In this document: positions 1 through 5,771 of the stretch, in pieces | How the letters are laid out: each line of letters begins with the position of its first letter | Position numbering within the stretch: position 1 is the stretch's first letter | Source: CAVSUR01 sp052143655 | GTDB taxonomy: Bacteria > Actinomycetota > Actinomycetes > Streptosporangiales > Streptosporangiaceae | Assembly (NCBI GenBank): GCA_052143655.1 | Contig: JBKQSL010000530.1 | Span: 1-5,771 of the forward strand | Length of the DNA: 5,771 bases | Direction: 5' to 3' | Made by a program: the position numbers and the translations under genes | The notes under the pieces: model-generated | Database searches by the model: none | The model's input: only the letters and a program-made list of their open reading frames with translations | Told to the model about the DNA's origin: nothing

Positions 1-785
1 TCGCCGGGCCGGGCCGGGCGGCCGCCCTCGTTGGAGACGAACGCGTCGTTGCCGACCAGGACCACCTGCCGCGGCGCGTTGCCGACCTTGATGGTCTGGA
101 CCAGCTGGTTGGTCGCGGTGTTGATGACGCCGAGCTGGTTCACCCCGTTGAGCGCGACATACAGGGTCGACCCGTCCGGGCTCAGGGCCATGCCCGAGGG
201 CAGGTCCGGCGCGATCGTCGTGCCGCCGTTGAGGTTGGTGGTCTCCTCGGTCAGCGGGATGACCACCGGGCTGGAGACCGTGCCGTCCGCGGCCACGCTG
301 AAGTGCACCAGGTCGGAGGTCTGCGGCAGCCACAGGCTGGTGCCGTCGGCCGACCACAGCGGGCCGTCGGCGGCCACGGTGCCGTCACCGATGATCTTGT
401 CGCTGCCGACGCCGGTGCCGATCTGCTGGACGATCTTGCCGGTCTGCAGGTCGATGATGGTCAGGAACCCGGTGAATTCATTCCAGCTCAGCGCGGCCAG
501 GTACTGCCCGTTCGGGCTGATGGACGACGACAGCAGGCGGCCGTCGTCGACCAGCAGGCGGGTGCCGATCGGCTTGACCCGCTGGTTGCTGGCGAGCAGG
601 ATCCCTTCGGCGTTGCTGGTGCCGACCTGGCTGTCACCCCAGCCGCCGGAGCCGGCGGACAGGCCGGCGGCCGCCGCGGCGGAGCCGAGGGCGCCGACTA
701 TCGCAAGTGCGGTAACTCCGCTGGTCACGACACGGAGGACGCGGTGATGCTCATGGCGCCACCGTGCGGACAACAGATGTCGCAT
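1..785 (-). CDS. Secreted YncE-like beta-propeller / alkaline phosphatase family protein, 5' part only
   Basis: The gene enters from the left edge, so only about 261 N-terminal residues are present and the stop is outside the window. The ATG at 785-783 is chosen because GGGAGG lies 5 bases upstream (791-796). Residues 1-15 are basic, residues 16-44 are hydrophobic and Ala-rich, and the sequence turns polar after that, as in a Sec signal peptide; export is inferred. Propeller-like blades with the SPDG/N-type motif appear near residues 88-98 (ISPNGQYLAAL), 142-153 (SADGTSLWLPQT) and 199-215 (LSPDGSTLYVALNG), followed by INTATNQLVQTIKVGNAPR. The visible end, VSNEGGRPARPG, matches what I remember of actinobacterial proteins annotated as bifunctional YncE/alkaline phosphatase, in which a phosphoesterase domain follows the propeller. 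That second domain is not visible, so catalytic function is inferred. A stand-alone YVTN-propeller protein is the alternative. The gene is separated by 149 bases from the same-strand lipoprotein gene upstream and probably has its own promoter. Confidence 0.85.
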   Translation of the reverse strand, partial: MRHLLSARWRHEHHRVLRVVTSGVTALAIVGALGSAAAAAGLSAGSGGWGDSQVGTSNAEGILLASNQRVKPIGTRLLVDDGRLLSSSISPNGQYLAALSWNEFTGFLTIIDLQTGKIVQQIGTGVGSDKIIGDGTVAADGPLWSADGTSLWLPQTSDLVHFSVAADGTVSSPVVIPLTEETTNLNGGTTIAPDLPSGMALSPDGSTLYVALNGVNQLGVINTATNQLVQTIKVGNAPRQVVLVGNDAFVSNEGGRPARPG

Positions 786-934
786 TCAGGCCTCCCATTT
801 ACCATTTCCTAGCGTTATGCCGCGACGAGGCTACGGGTCGGCGATAACGCGGCAGGAGACGGAAGGTGAACAGCGGCCAGCGGTTGAGAGGGAATTGAGA
901 GCGCACGTTTGCCCGGACTTAGCCCGGTACGCTT
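786..934. other. Intergenic spacer between lipoprotein gene and propeller gene
   Basis: This 149-base spacer separates two minus-strand genes. It carries the GGGAGG ribosome binding site of the downstream propeller gene at 791-796. Directly after the lipoprotein stop there is a short direct repeat, GCCCGG-ACTTA-GCCCGG (911-927). It is not an inverted repeat, so it makes only a weak 4-bp stem and I do not call it a terminator. The stretch 780-910 is less GC-rich than the flanking genes, as promoters often are, but I found no convincing -35/-10 pair. Confidence 0.5.
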
Positions 935-1474
935 TCAGCCGCTCGTGGTGTCGAAGCAGGCGTCGATCAGGAACAGCGGATTGTTCACCTGCTGGTAATG
1001 CGGCCCGGTAATAGTCGGCGAGCCATTGAGGGTGGCCGGCCCGTCGCCGTCGGCGGCGTAGCAGCCGTCGGTCTGCACGTCGACGTTGTACTTGGCGATC
1101 ACCGGGTAGCCCGGGCCCGCGACCAGGTAGGTGACCTCGCACAGCCAGGTGCCCGAGCCGTCCTGGGGCACGGTGAGCGTGCCGTTCTTCTGGCAGCTGG
1201 CCCGGCTGTGCAGGCTCGCCGCCGCGGGGCGCGGGTTGCCCTGCTCGACCTGGTCGAGAACGTACAGGTTGGCGAACGCCCGGCTAATGGACGCTGACAG
1301 CGGCGGGGCGGTGATGCCGGTCCCGCCGCAGCCGGAGACGGTCAGCGCCAGCGCGGGGACGGCCAGCGCGGCGGCCAGCGCCGCCCGGCGGCGGGCTGGC
1401 CGGACGCCCCGGCGGCTCAGCCTGCACAGCCTGCTCAGCCCGGTCCGGCAGATCGTCTGGCGTACCGCGCGCAT
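935..1474 (-). CDS. Four-cysteine lipoprotein of unknown function, coupled to ABC-2 permease
   Basis: The product has 179 residues. It has a long basic N-region (residues 1-30, many Arg), a hydrophobic stretch (31-46) and a lipobox V46-S47-G48-C49, so it is predicted to be lipidated at Cys49 and anchored outside the membrane. The mature part has four cysteines (C94, C112, C138, C173) with no other Cys after the lipobox, which suits two disulfides. The pattern YNVDVQTDGCYAA followed by VNNPLFLIDACFDT resembles conserved actinobacterial hypothetical proteins I remember next to ABC-2 transporters, but I know no assigned function. The ATG at 1474 overlaps the permease stop as TGATG, and GGGGGAG lies 7 bases upstream (1482-1488), which supports this start and translational coupling. 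It may be an extracytoplasmic partner of the transporter or a sensor; that is inference. Confidence 0.85.
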   Translation of the reverse strand: MRAVRQTICRTGLSRLCRLSRRGVRPARRRAALAAALAVPALALTVSGCGGTGITAPPLSASISRAFANLYVLDQVEQGNPRPAAASLHSRASCQKNGTLTVPQDGSGTWLCEVTYLVAGPGYPVIAKYNVDVQTDGCYAADGDGPATLNGSPTITGPHYQQVNNPLFLIDACFDTTSG

Positions 1475-2349
1475 CAGGCCGCTCCCCCGATCGTCCGCCG
1501 CCGGAACACCAGCCACGACAGCGCGCCGCAGGCCGCGAACCAGGCCGCGCAGGTGATGAGACCTTCCCGGAACGGGCCGTAGAAGGCCGGCTGCACCCAG
1601 AACCCGTGCCAGGCCATGAACGGCGTGGACAGCAGCGCCGCCTGGCCCCAGGCCGGCAGGTTGACCAGCGTCACGATCTGCAGCAGCAGCGCGATCAGCA
1701 CCGGGCCGCCGATGCCCACGACGCTGCTGCGGCTGACCACCGACAGCAGCACCGCGAGCGCGGTCCAGGCCAGCACGGGCGGCAGTTCCGAGGCCCAGCT
1801 GGCGATGACCAGCTCGGCAGCGTGCCCGGCCGGCACCAGCTGGCCGCCGAGCCCGACCACCGGCTGGGTCCCGGCCAGCAGGCCGGCCAGCAGGCCGGTG
1901 ACGGTCAGCAGCACCATGGCGGCCGTCCCGAACGTCAGCGCGGCCAGGAACTTGCCGGCGAACAGCTGGCCGCGGCTGCGCGACCGGGTCAGGATCGTCT
2001 TCCAGGTGCCGAAGTGGTCCTCGGCGGAGAAGATGTCCCCGGCCACCACGGCGGCGAGCACCGGGAGCACCCACTGGCCGCCGAAGCCCAGGACCACCAT
2101 CGGGATCGCGAACCCGGACGTGTGCACCCACTGCCCGAACGGCGTGTCACCCGGGGTCGAGCTCTGCAGGTTCAGCCCGGCGACGGCCAGGAACGGGATC
2201 GTCAGGCAGAGCAGGGCGATCAGCCGCACCCGCAGAAGCCCGGACAGCTTGGCCATCTCGGTGCGCCACACGACGAGCGTGCCGCCCCGGCGGCCGGCGA
2301 CGGCGGCGGGCTCGGCGAACGCCGGCCAGCCGTCGGCGGCAAGGGTCAT
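1474..2349 (-). CDS. ABC-2 type transporter permease
   Basis: This is a 291-residue integral membrane protein with about six hydrophobic segments, near residues 43-60, 79-103, 134-160, 189-206, 209-230 and 263-282. After the second segment comes the ABC-2 permease signature region: VVAGDIFSAED (101-111), then GTWKTILTRSRSRGQLFAGK (114-133). This corresponds to the consensus 'Agdi..E...GTwk.iLtrp.sR..l..gK' of permeases that pair with separate ATPases of the BcrA/DrrA type. The ATG at 2349 overlaps the ATPase stop by four bases (ATGA), and AGGAGG sits 4 bases upstream (2354-2359), so I prefer it to an open extension reaching back to 2736 inside the ATPase gene. The protein presumably forms a half-channel dimer with the ATPase in the cytoplasmic membrane. 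Direction is probably export by family analogy. The substrate is unknown. Confidence 0.92.
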   Translation of the reverse strand: MTLAADGWPAFAEPAAVAGRRGGTLVVWRTEMAKLSGLLRVRLIALLCLTIPFLAVAGLNLQSSTPGDTPFGQWVHTSGFAIPMVVLGFGGQWVLPVLAAVVAGDIFSAEDHFGTWKTILTRSRSRGQLFAGKFLAALTFGTAAMVLLTVTGLLAGLLAGTQPVVGLGGQLVPAGHAAELVIASWASELPPVLAWTALAVLLSVVSRSSVVGIGGPVLIALLLQIVTLVNLPAWGQAALLSTPFMAWHGFWVQPAFYGPFREGLITCAAWFAACGALSWLVFRRRTIGGAA

Positions 2350-3338
2350 CGGTCCTCCTGGTCCGCGGCAGGGCCGTCCTGCCCGCCGGGCGCGACGGTA
2401 TCCAGGGGATCCCCGGTCGCCCCGGGATCCCCGGTGAGCTGGAAGAACAGCGATTCCAGCGGGGTGACGTCCAGTTCCAGGCCGCGCACGGCGACGCCGT
2501 CCCGGCCCAGGCGCAGCACGTAATCGTCGAGCCGGCCCTGGCGGGCGTAGACGACCAGGCCGCCGTCGTCCTGACTGGTGGCCTTGACCCCGGTGAGATG
2601 GCGGGCGACCTCCAGGGCGGCCTGGTCGTCGCTGCTGCGCAGCCGCCAGACCGGGTCCGGCGCGTCGCCGCGCATCACGTCCAGCTGCCCCGCGTACGCG
2701 ACCCGGCCCCGGTGCAGCACCGTGACGCTGTCGCACAGTTCCTCGACCTGGGTCATGTTGTGGCTGCTCAGGATCACGGTCACGCCGTCGTGCGCCAGCC
2801 TGCGCACGGCCGTGCGCAGGTCCCGGATACCCGCCGGGTCCATGCCGTTGGCCGGCTCGTCCAGGATCAGCAGCCGTGGCCGCCGCAGCATGGCCGCGGC
2901 CAGGCCGAGCCGCTGGCGCATGCCGAGCGAGTAGCCGCGCACCTTCTGGCGCCGGGCGCCGGCCAGCCCGACGCGCTCCAGCGCCGGGCCGATGAGCCCG
3001 GCCGCGTCACCGCCGTCCAGCCGGGCCAGGACGGCCAGGTTCTGCCGCCCGGTCAGGTAGGGATAAAAGCGCGGCGTCTCCACGAACCCGCCGACGCCGT
3101 CCAGCCAGCCCGACCCGGATTCCGCCCGGGTGCGGCCGAACAGCCGCAGCGTGCCCTCGTCCGGCAGGACCAGCCCGAACAGCGCCGACAGCAGGGTAGT
3201 CTTGCCCGCGCCGTTCGGCCCGAGCAGGCCGTGCACCACGCCGGGGCTGACGGTGAAGTCCACCGCGTCCAGTGCGGTCGTCTCGCCGAACCATTTGGTC
3301 AGCCCGCGCGCCTCGACGACTGACTCCAATGCGGTCAC
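2346..3338 (-). CDS. ABC transporter ATP-binding protein (BcrA/DrrA-like)
   Basis: From the GTG at 3338 the product is 330 residues, usual for this family. In order it shows the N-terminal strand EARGLTKWFGETTALD (9-24), Walker A GPNGAGKT (40-47), a Q-loop region VETPRFYPYLTGRQNL (85-100) with Glu where many ABC proteins have Gln, the signature YSLGMRQRLGLA (135-146), Walker B LLILDEP (155-161), a D-loop around MDPAG (165-169), and the switch histidine H192 in SSHNM. A C-terminal domain of about 110 residues ends in a Gly/Asp/Pro-rich tail. The protein is cytoplasmic and would energise the permease it overlaps. The start is uncertain. GTG 3338 gives the usual family N-terminus and has a leaderless-type -10 box just upstream. 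The frame stays open to GTG 3434 and ATG 3431, but the extra residues look unlike the family. Confidence 0.93.
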   Translation of the reverse strand: MTALESVVEARGLTKWFGETTALDAVDFTVSPGVVHGLLGPNGAGKTTLLSALFGLVLPDEGTLRLFGRTRAESGSGWLDGVGGFVETPRFYPYLTGRQNLAVLARLDGGDAAGLIGPALERVGLAGARRQKVRGYSLGMRQRLGLAAAMLRRPRLLILDEPANGMDPAGIRDLRTAVRRLAHDGVTVILSSHNMTQVEELCDSVTVLHRGRVAYAGQLDVMRGDAPDPVWRLRSSDDQAALEVARHLTGVKATSQDDGGLVVYARQGRLDDYVLRLGRDGVAVRGLELDVTPLESLFFQLTGDPGATGDPLDTVAPGGQDGPAADQEDR

Positions 3339-3345
3339 GGCGATG

Positions 3346-3376
3346 ACCGTACGGGCGCGGGCTAACTGCCCGGCAA
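3346..3376 (-). promoter_or_regulatory. Putative promoter for the ABC operon, leaderless type
   Basis: On the minus strand TACGGT (3351-3346) fits the TANNNT -10 pattern and ends 7 bases before the GTG at 3338. This is the spacing expected when transcription starts at, or within a base of, the start codon. A TTGCCG candidate -35 lies at 3376-3371 with a 19-base spacer, slightly long. No clear Shine-Dalgarno precedes the GTG, which agrees with a leaderless transcript; leaderless mRNAs are common in actinomycetes. The boxes are short, so chance matches are possible. Confidence 0.4.
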
Positions 3377-3447
3377 ACGCCGCGCATACGGCAAATGAAT
3401 GCGCACCGGAAAAATGCCGCCCGGCCGTCATCACTCGACTTTCTCAC

Positions 3448-3952
3448 TTATGCGGCTGGGGTTTCCCAGGCCAGGCGGATGGCGCTGATTTCTGCGGGGG
3501 TCAGCTGGCCGGGGCGAGGCAGCAGAAATCTCACAGCGATCAGGACGCGCCTGAGCTTGGCGGTCATGTCGGCGGTCGATGGCTCGGCCCTGGTGACATA
3601 CCAGGGGGCGCGGGCCCGGTGCTCATCGACATCGTCGGGGTCATGGCTGGCGGTGGCGTACCAGATGATAGCCAGGGACTGGCAGGCCAGGGTGAACGGG
3701 ATGGTGACGCGGACCGCGCGGGCGGTGCGGTTGCGGGCCTGCCCAGCGCCGAAAAGCTGCTTCGCGTCCTCAATGGCCTGCACGGCAGCGGTTTTCCGGT
3801 AGCGGGTCACGGTGACCGGCCTCGTGCCCCTGTCCGTCCTGCTCGCGGCCGCCGAGGAATACCACCGCCGCCGCGCGTCATAATCCCCGGCCGGACCCGT
3901 CAGGAGCGGCACGCCGGGCAACCAGAACGATCTTGCTTGGTTGCTCGGTGTC
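3448..3952 (-). pseudogene. Transposase remnant, C-terminal part of a DDE (IS4/IS701-like) enzyme
   Basis: Reading the minus strand from about 3952, the residues DTEQPSKIVLVARRAAPDG, continuing to SGRG, are followed by a stop in that frame. One extra base near 3883 moves the reading to the frame of 3448, which continues YDA and later reaches AIEDAKQLFGAGQARNRT, PFTLACQSLAIIWYATA, RARAPWYVTRAEPSTADM and TAKLRRVLIAVRF, ending at the TAA at 3448-3450. These blocks match what I remember of actinobacterial DDE transposases with the Y-(2)-R-(3)-E-(6)-K signature. Here the signature reads Y-RK-T-AAV-Q-AIEDA-K, so Arg and the catalytic Glu are replaced and one residue is missing. The N-terminal half, with the two Asp residues, is absent, because the sequence changes abruptly to another gene at about 3952. 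It cannot encode an active transposase. I could not define terminal inverted repeats. The exact IS family is uncertain. Confidence 0.8.
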
Positions 3953-3954
3953 AG

Positions 3955-4564
3955 ATACGCACCCGCGACGGCCGGGTCGCCGACGTGACGCTGGCCAGCG
4001 GCGAGGAGATCGACGCAGCCATCGTAATCACGACCGCGCACCCGCAGATCTCGTTCCTGCGGCTGCTCGATCCGGCGGTGCTGCCGCCCGACTTCATCGC
4101 CGGGATCCGCGGCTGGCAGACCCGCAGCGGCACCGTGAAGATCAACCTGGCGCTGGACCGGCTGCCGGTGTTCGCCTCGCACCCGCAGATCGACCCGCAG
4201 GTGCACGGCGGGACGATCGTGCTGGCCGAGAGCCTGGATGATGTCGAGACCGCGTTCCGGGATGCGGTGTCGGGGCACCCGTGGGCGAAGCCGTTCGCCG
4301 ATATCTGCATCCCGAGCGTGTTCGACGACTCGCTCGCCCCGCCGGGTCAGCACGTCATGTCGATGTTCACCCAGTGGGTCCCGCACACCTACGCCGGCCA
4401 GCAGGACGACGATCGGCGGGCTGTACCAGGCCGGGTCGTCGACGCACGGCGGCGGCGGGGTGACCGGGATCCCGGGCCGCAACGTCGTGCACCAGATCCG
4501 CGCCGACCAGCGGGCTGCCGCTGGCGCGAGCGGGCCGTCCAGGCCGGCGCGCGGGCCAGGGTGA
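3955..4564 (+). pseudogene. FAD-dependent oxidoreductase remnant (phytoene dehydrogenase-like / PYROXD2-like)
   Basis: The plus strand from about 3955 reads DGRVADVTLASGEEIDAA, then VITTAHPQISFLRLLDPA, SGTVKINLALDRLPVF, PFADICIPSVFDDSLAPPG and HVMSMFTQWVPHTYAG, up to about 4404. These match the C-terminal half of actinobacterial NAD(P)/FAD-dependent oxidoreductases of the phytoene desaturase/PYROXD2 group. The reading then loses similarity, and a different frame resumes near 4412 with GLYQAGSSTHGGGGVTGIPG, the conserved C-terminal FAD-binding block, then RNVVHQIRADQRAA and a TGA at 4562-4564. By recalled family layout about 100 residues between these blocks are missing. The N-terminal half with the dinucleotide-binding GxGxxG is also gone, replaced by the transposase remnant, and there is no start codon or ribosome binding site at the boundary. 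The gene is therefore dead. Its lost reaction cannot be assigned; redox chemistry on an isoprenoid-like or other lipid substrate is only a family guess. Confidence 0.85.
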
Positions 4565-4916
4565 CCGCGGGCCAGGCCCGGCAGGCCGTGACCGGCCGAC
4601 GCCCCGCCTGACCACGGCCCGGTCTTCGGCTCGCCTGGCCACGGGCCGCCGCCGGCCCGGCTTACCGCGCGACCGGCCGCGACCTGCCTGGCTGCGCGGG
4701 CCGGCCGCCGGCCCGATGAGCCGTGCAGGCTGCTTGACATGCTCGCGGCCGGCCGGGAACGCTGAGGATCGTATCTGCTGGGCCGGCGACGGAGATGGCC
4801 GGGCACTTTCCGGACCGGTAATTGTGGGGGCGGCTGCCGGAGCTCGGCGGGCATACGGGGAATGGGGCGCGGAGACTGGGGCGCACGACAGATCGGCGCA
4901 CGACAAAGGAGTGACG
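4565..4916. other. Gene-free stretch upstream of the glutamine amidotransferase
   Basis: No reading frame here resembles a protein; the open frames on both strands are Ala/Arg/Pro/Gly-rich, as expected of random high-GC sequence. The left part (4565-4720) is extremely GC-rich and holds two strong hairpins. The right part contains TTGACA at 4734-4739, with no -10 element at a usual spacing, and ends with the AAAGGAG ribosome binding site at 4905-4911. The promoter of the amidotransferase presumably lies here, but I cannot place it. Confidence 0.6.
4642..4715. repeat. Pair of near-identical GC-rich hairpins
   Basis: Two related inverted repeats lie about 40 bases apart. The first has arms CGGGCCG (4642-4648) and CGGCCCG (4653-4659) around a 4-base loop. 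The second has arms CGGGCCGG (4697-4704) and CCGGCCCG (4708-4715) around a 3-base loop. They follow the end of the oxidoreductase remnant, so they could be remains of a terminator, as actinomycete terminators often lack a U-run. Simple base-composition bias could also produce them. Confidence 0.4.
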
Positions 4917-5759
4917 ATGTGCCGCTGGCTGGCTTACGCGGGCGGGCCGATCCGGCTGACCGACGTGCTCTACACGCCCGTGCACTCGCTGATCGACCAG
5001 AGCCTGCACTCGCGGCTCGGCGCGGAGACGACCAACGGGGACGGGTTCGGCATCGGCTGGTACGACGGCACGCCGGCCCCCGGCGTGTTCCGCAGCGTCG
5101 AGCCCGCCTGGAACGACGCGAACCTGCGCGAGCTGGCCGCCCACGTGACCTCGCCGCTGTTCTTCGCGCACATCCGAGCGGCGATCGGGTCACAGGTCCA
5201 GCAGTCGAACTGCCATCCGTTCCGCCATGACGGCTGGCTGTGGATGCACAACGGGCTGATCAGGGAGTTCGCCACCGTCAAGCGCGACCTGGTGCTGGCG
5301 GTGGACGAGTCGCTGTATCCGCAGATCACCGGCCAGACCGACAGCGAGGTGCTGTTCTACCTGGCGCTGACGTTCGGCCTGGCGCAGGACCCGCCGGGCG
5401 GTGTCGCGCGGGCCATCGGCTTTGCCGAGGAGTGCGGGCACCGGCACGGCGTCAGGTATCCGTTCCAGGGCACGATCGCCGTCTCCGATGGCCGGCAGGT
5501 GTGGGGGTTCCGCTACTCCAGCGAGGGCCAGTCCCGGTCGCTGTTCGTCACCCGCGACGTCGCGGGGCTACGTCGGCTGCACCCCGAACGGAAGATCCTG
5601 CAGCAGGTGCCCGACGATGCCCGGCTGGTGGTCTCCGAGCCGATCGGCGACCTGCCCGGTGCCTGGGAGGAGCTGCCGGAGGCAAGCTACGCCGTCGCCG
5701 GCCACGGTCATCACGAGCTGCTGCCCTTCACGGTCCAGCCTCCGGCCCGGGCCCGCTAG
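4917..5759 (+). CDS. Class II glutamine amidotransferase (YafJ-like)
   Basis: The product has 280 residues, typical of stand-alone YafJ-type amidotransferases. It starts MCRWLAYAG, so removal of Met exposes Cys2 as the N-terminal nucleophile. This fixes ATG 4917 as the start over the in-frame GTG at 4911, which is part of the Shine-Dalgarno AAAGGAG (4905-4911, 5 bases upstream). Family features follow in order: TNGDGFGIGWY (39-49), FFAHIRAA with the glutamine-binding Arg at 87 (82-89), CHPF (99-102), HNG (111-113) supplying oxyanion-hole Asn and Gly, and QTDSEVLF (140-147) with the conserved acidic residue. Members release ammonia from glutamine and pass it to an acceptor, but the acceptor for this subfamily is not known to me, and no synthetase gene is in view. 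EgtC of ergothioneine synthesis is a relative, but no other egt gene is visible, so I give no symbol. The enzyme is cytoplasmic, as there is no signal peptide. Confidence 0.92.
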   Translation: MCRWLAYAGGPIRLTDVLYTPVHSLIDQSLHSRLGAETTNGDGFGIGWYDGTPAPGVFRSVEPAWNDANLRELAAHVTSPLFFAHIRAAIGSQVQQSNCHPFRHDGWLWMHNGLIREFATVKRDLVLAVDESLYPQITGQTDSEVLFYLALTFGLAQDPPGGVARAIGFAEECGHRHGVRYPFQGTIAVSDGRQVWGFRYSSEGQSRSLFVTRDVAGLRRLHPERKILQQVPDDARLVVSEPIGDLPGAWEELPEASYAVAGHGHHELLPFTVQPPARAR

Positions 5760-5771
5760 CCGCCCGGGCTG
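5760..5771. other. Right-edge flank
   Basis: Only twelve bases remain after the amidotransferase stop codon, and nothing can be said about them. Confidence 0.3.

Noticed and set aside
31..812. Plus-strand open frames opposite the propeller gene
   Set aside because: The minus strand has a start, ribosome binding site, signal peptide and blade motifs; the plus-strand frames have none.
1606..2523. Plus-strand open frames opposite the permease and ATPase
   Set aside because: They are Gln/Arg/His-rich or Ser/Pro-rich antisense shadows of clear ABC transporter genes.
3448..3952. Possibility of an intact IS element
   Set aside because: Only the C-terminal third to half of a transposase is present, with a frameshift, a lost catalytic residue and no recognisable terminal inverted repeats or target duplication.
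4615..4648. Inverted repeat CGGCCCG/CGGGCCG with a 20-base loop
   Set aside because: The long loop and the overlap with the tighter hairpin at 4642-4659 make it an unlikely competing structure.
4734..4777. TTGACA as a -35 box for the amidotransferase
   Set aside because: No TANNNT element lies 16-19 bases downstream. The nearest candidate, TATCTG at 4772-4777, is 32 bases away. GGAAC at 4756-4760 with CGTAT at 4770-4774 is also too closely spaced for an ECF-type promoter.
3851..5193. Long minus-strand open frame continuing upstream of the transposase remnant, under the oxidoreductase and amidotransferase
   Set aside because: Its translation is Arg/Pro/Ala-rich with no family motif and lies antisense to recognisable genes. 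It is open only because stop codons are rare at this GC content.
4917..5759. Assignment of the amidotransferase as EgtC of ergothioneine synthesis
   Set aside because: The MCRW start and TNGDGFGIGWY block fit the broader YafJ type, and no other egt gene is visible in the window.

Overview
The window is high-GC DNA whose real genes have strongly GC-biased third codon positions and use ATG or GTG starts. The gene families present also point to an actinomycete (Actinomycetota), but I cannot name the genus. Protein identities come from motif recognition and remembered family consensus, not from a search.

Layout. (1) Bases 1-785, minus strand: the 5' part of a secreted beta-propeller protein of the type annotated 'bifunctional YncE family protein/alkaline phosphatase family protein'. 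Its phosphatase half would lie outside the window. (2) Bases 935-3338, minus strand: a tight three-gene operon, transcribed in the order ABC ATPase, ABC-2 type permease, four-cysteine lipoprotein. The stop and start codons overlap at both junctions (ATGA and TGATG), so the three are probably translationally coupled and may work together at the membrane. The transported substrate cannot be read from the sequence. (3) Bases 3448-4564: a decayed segment in which two gene remnants abut. The first is the C-terminal part of a DDE transposase (minus strand), with a frameshift and a damaged catalytic signature. The second is the C-terminal part of a phytoene-dehydrogenase-like FAD oxidoreductase (plus strand), with its N-terminus missing, an internal deletion and a frame change. 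(4) Bases 4565-4916: a gene-free stretch with two very GC-rich hairpins. (5) Bases 4917-5759, plus strand: an intact class II glutamine amidotransferase of the YafJ type, with the catalytic Cys directly after the initiator Met.

I see no RNA gene, CRISPR array or complete mobile element, and no convincing new multi-gene system. The points most worth a second look are the scarred IS/oxidoreductase junction near 3952, the coupled ABC transporter and lipoprotein, and a likely leaderless start for the ABC operon close to the transposon scar.
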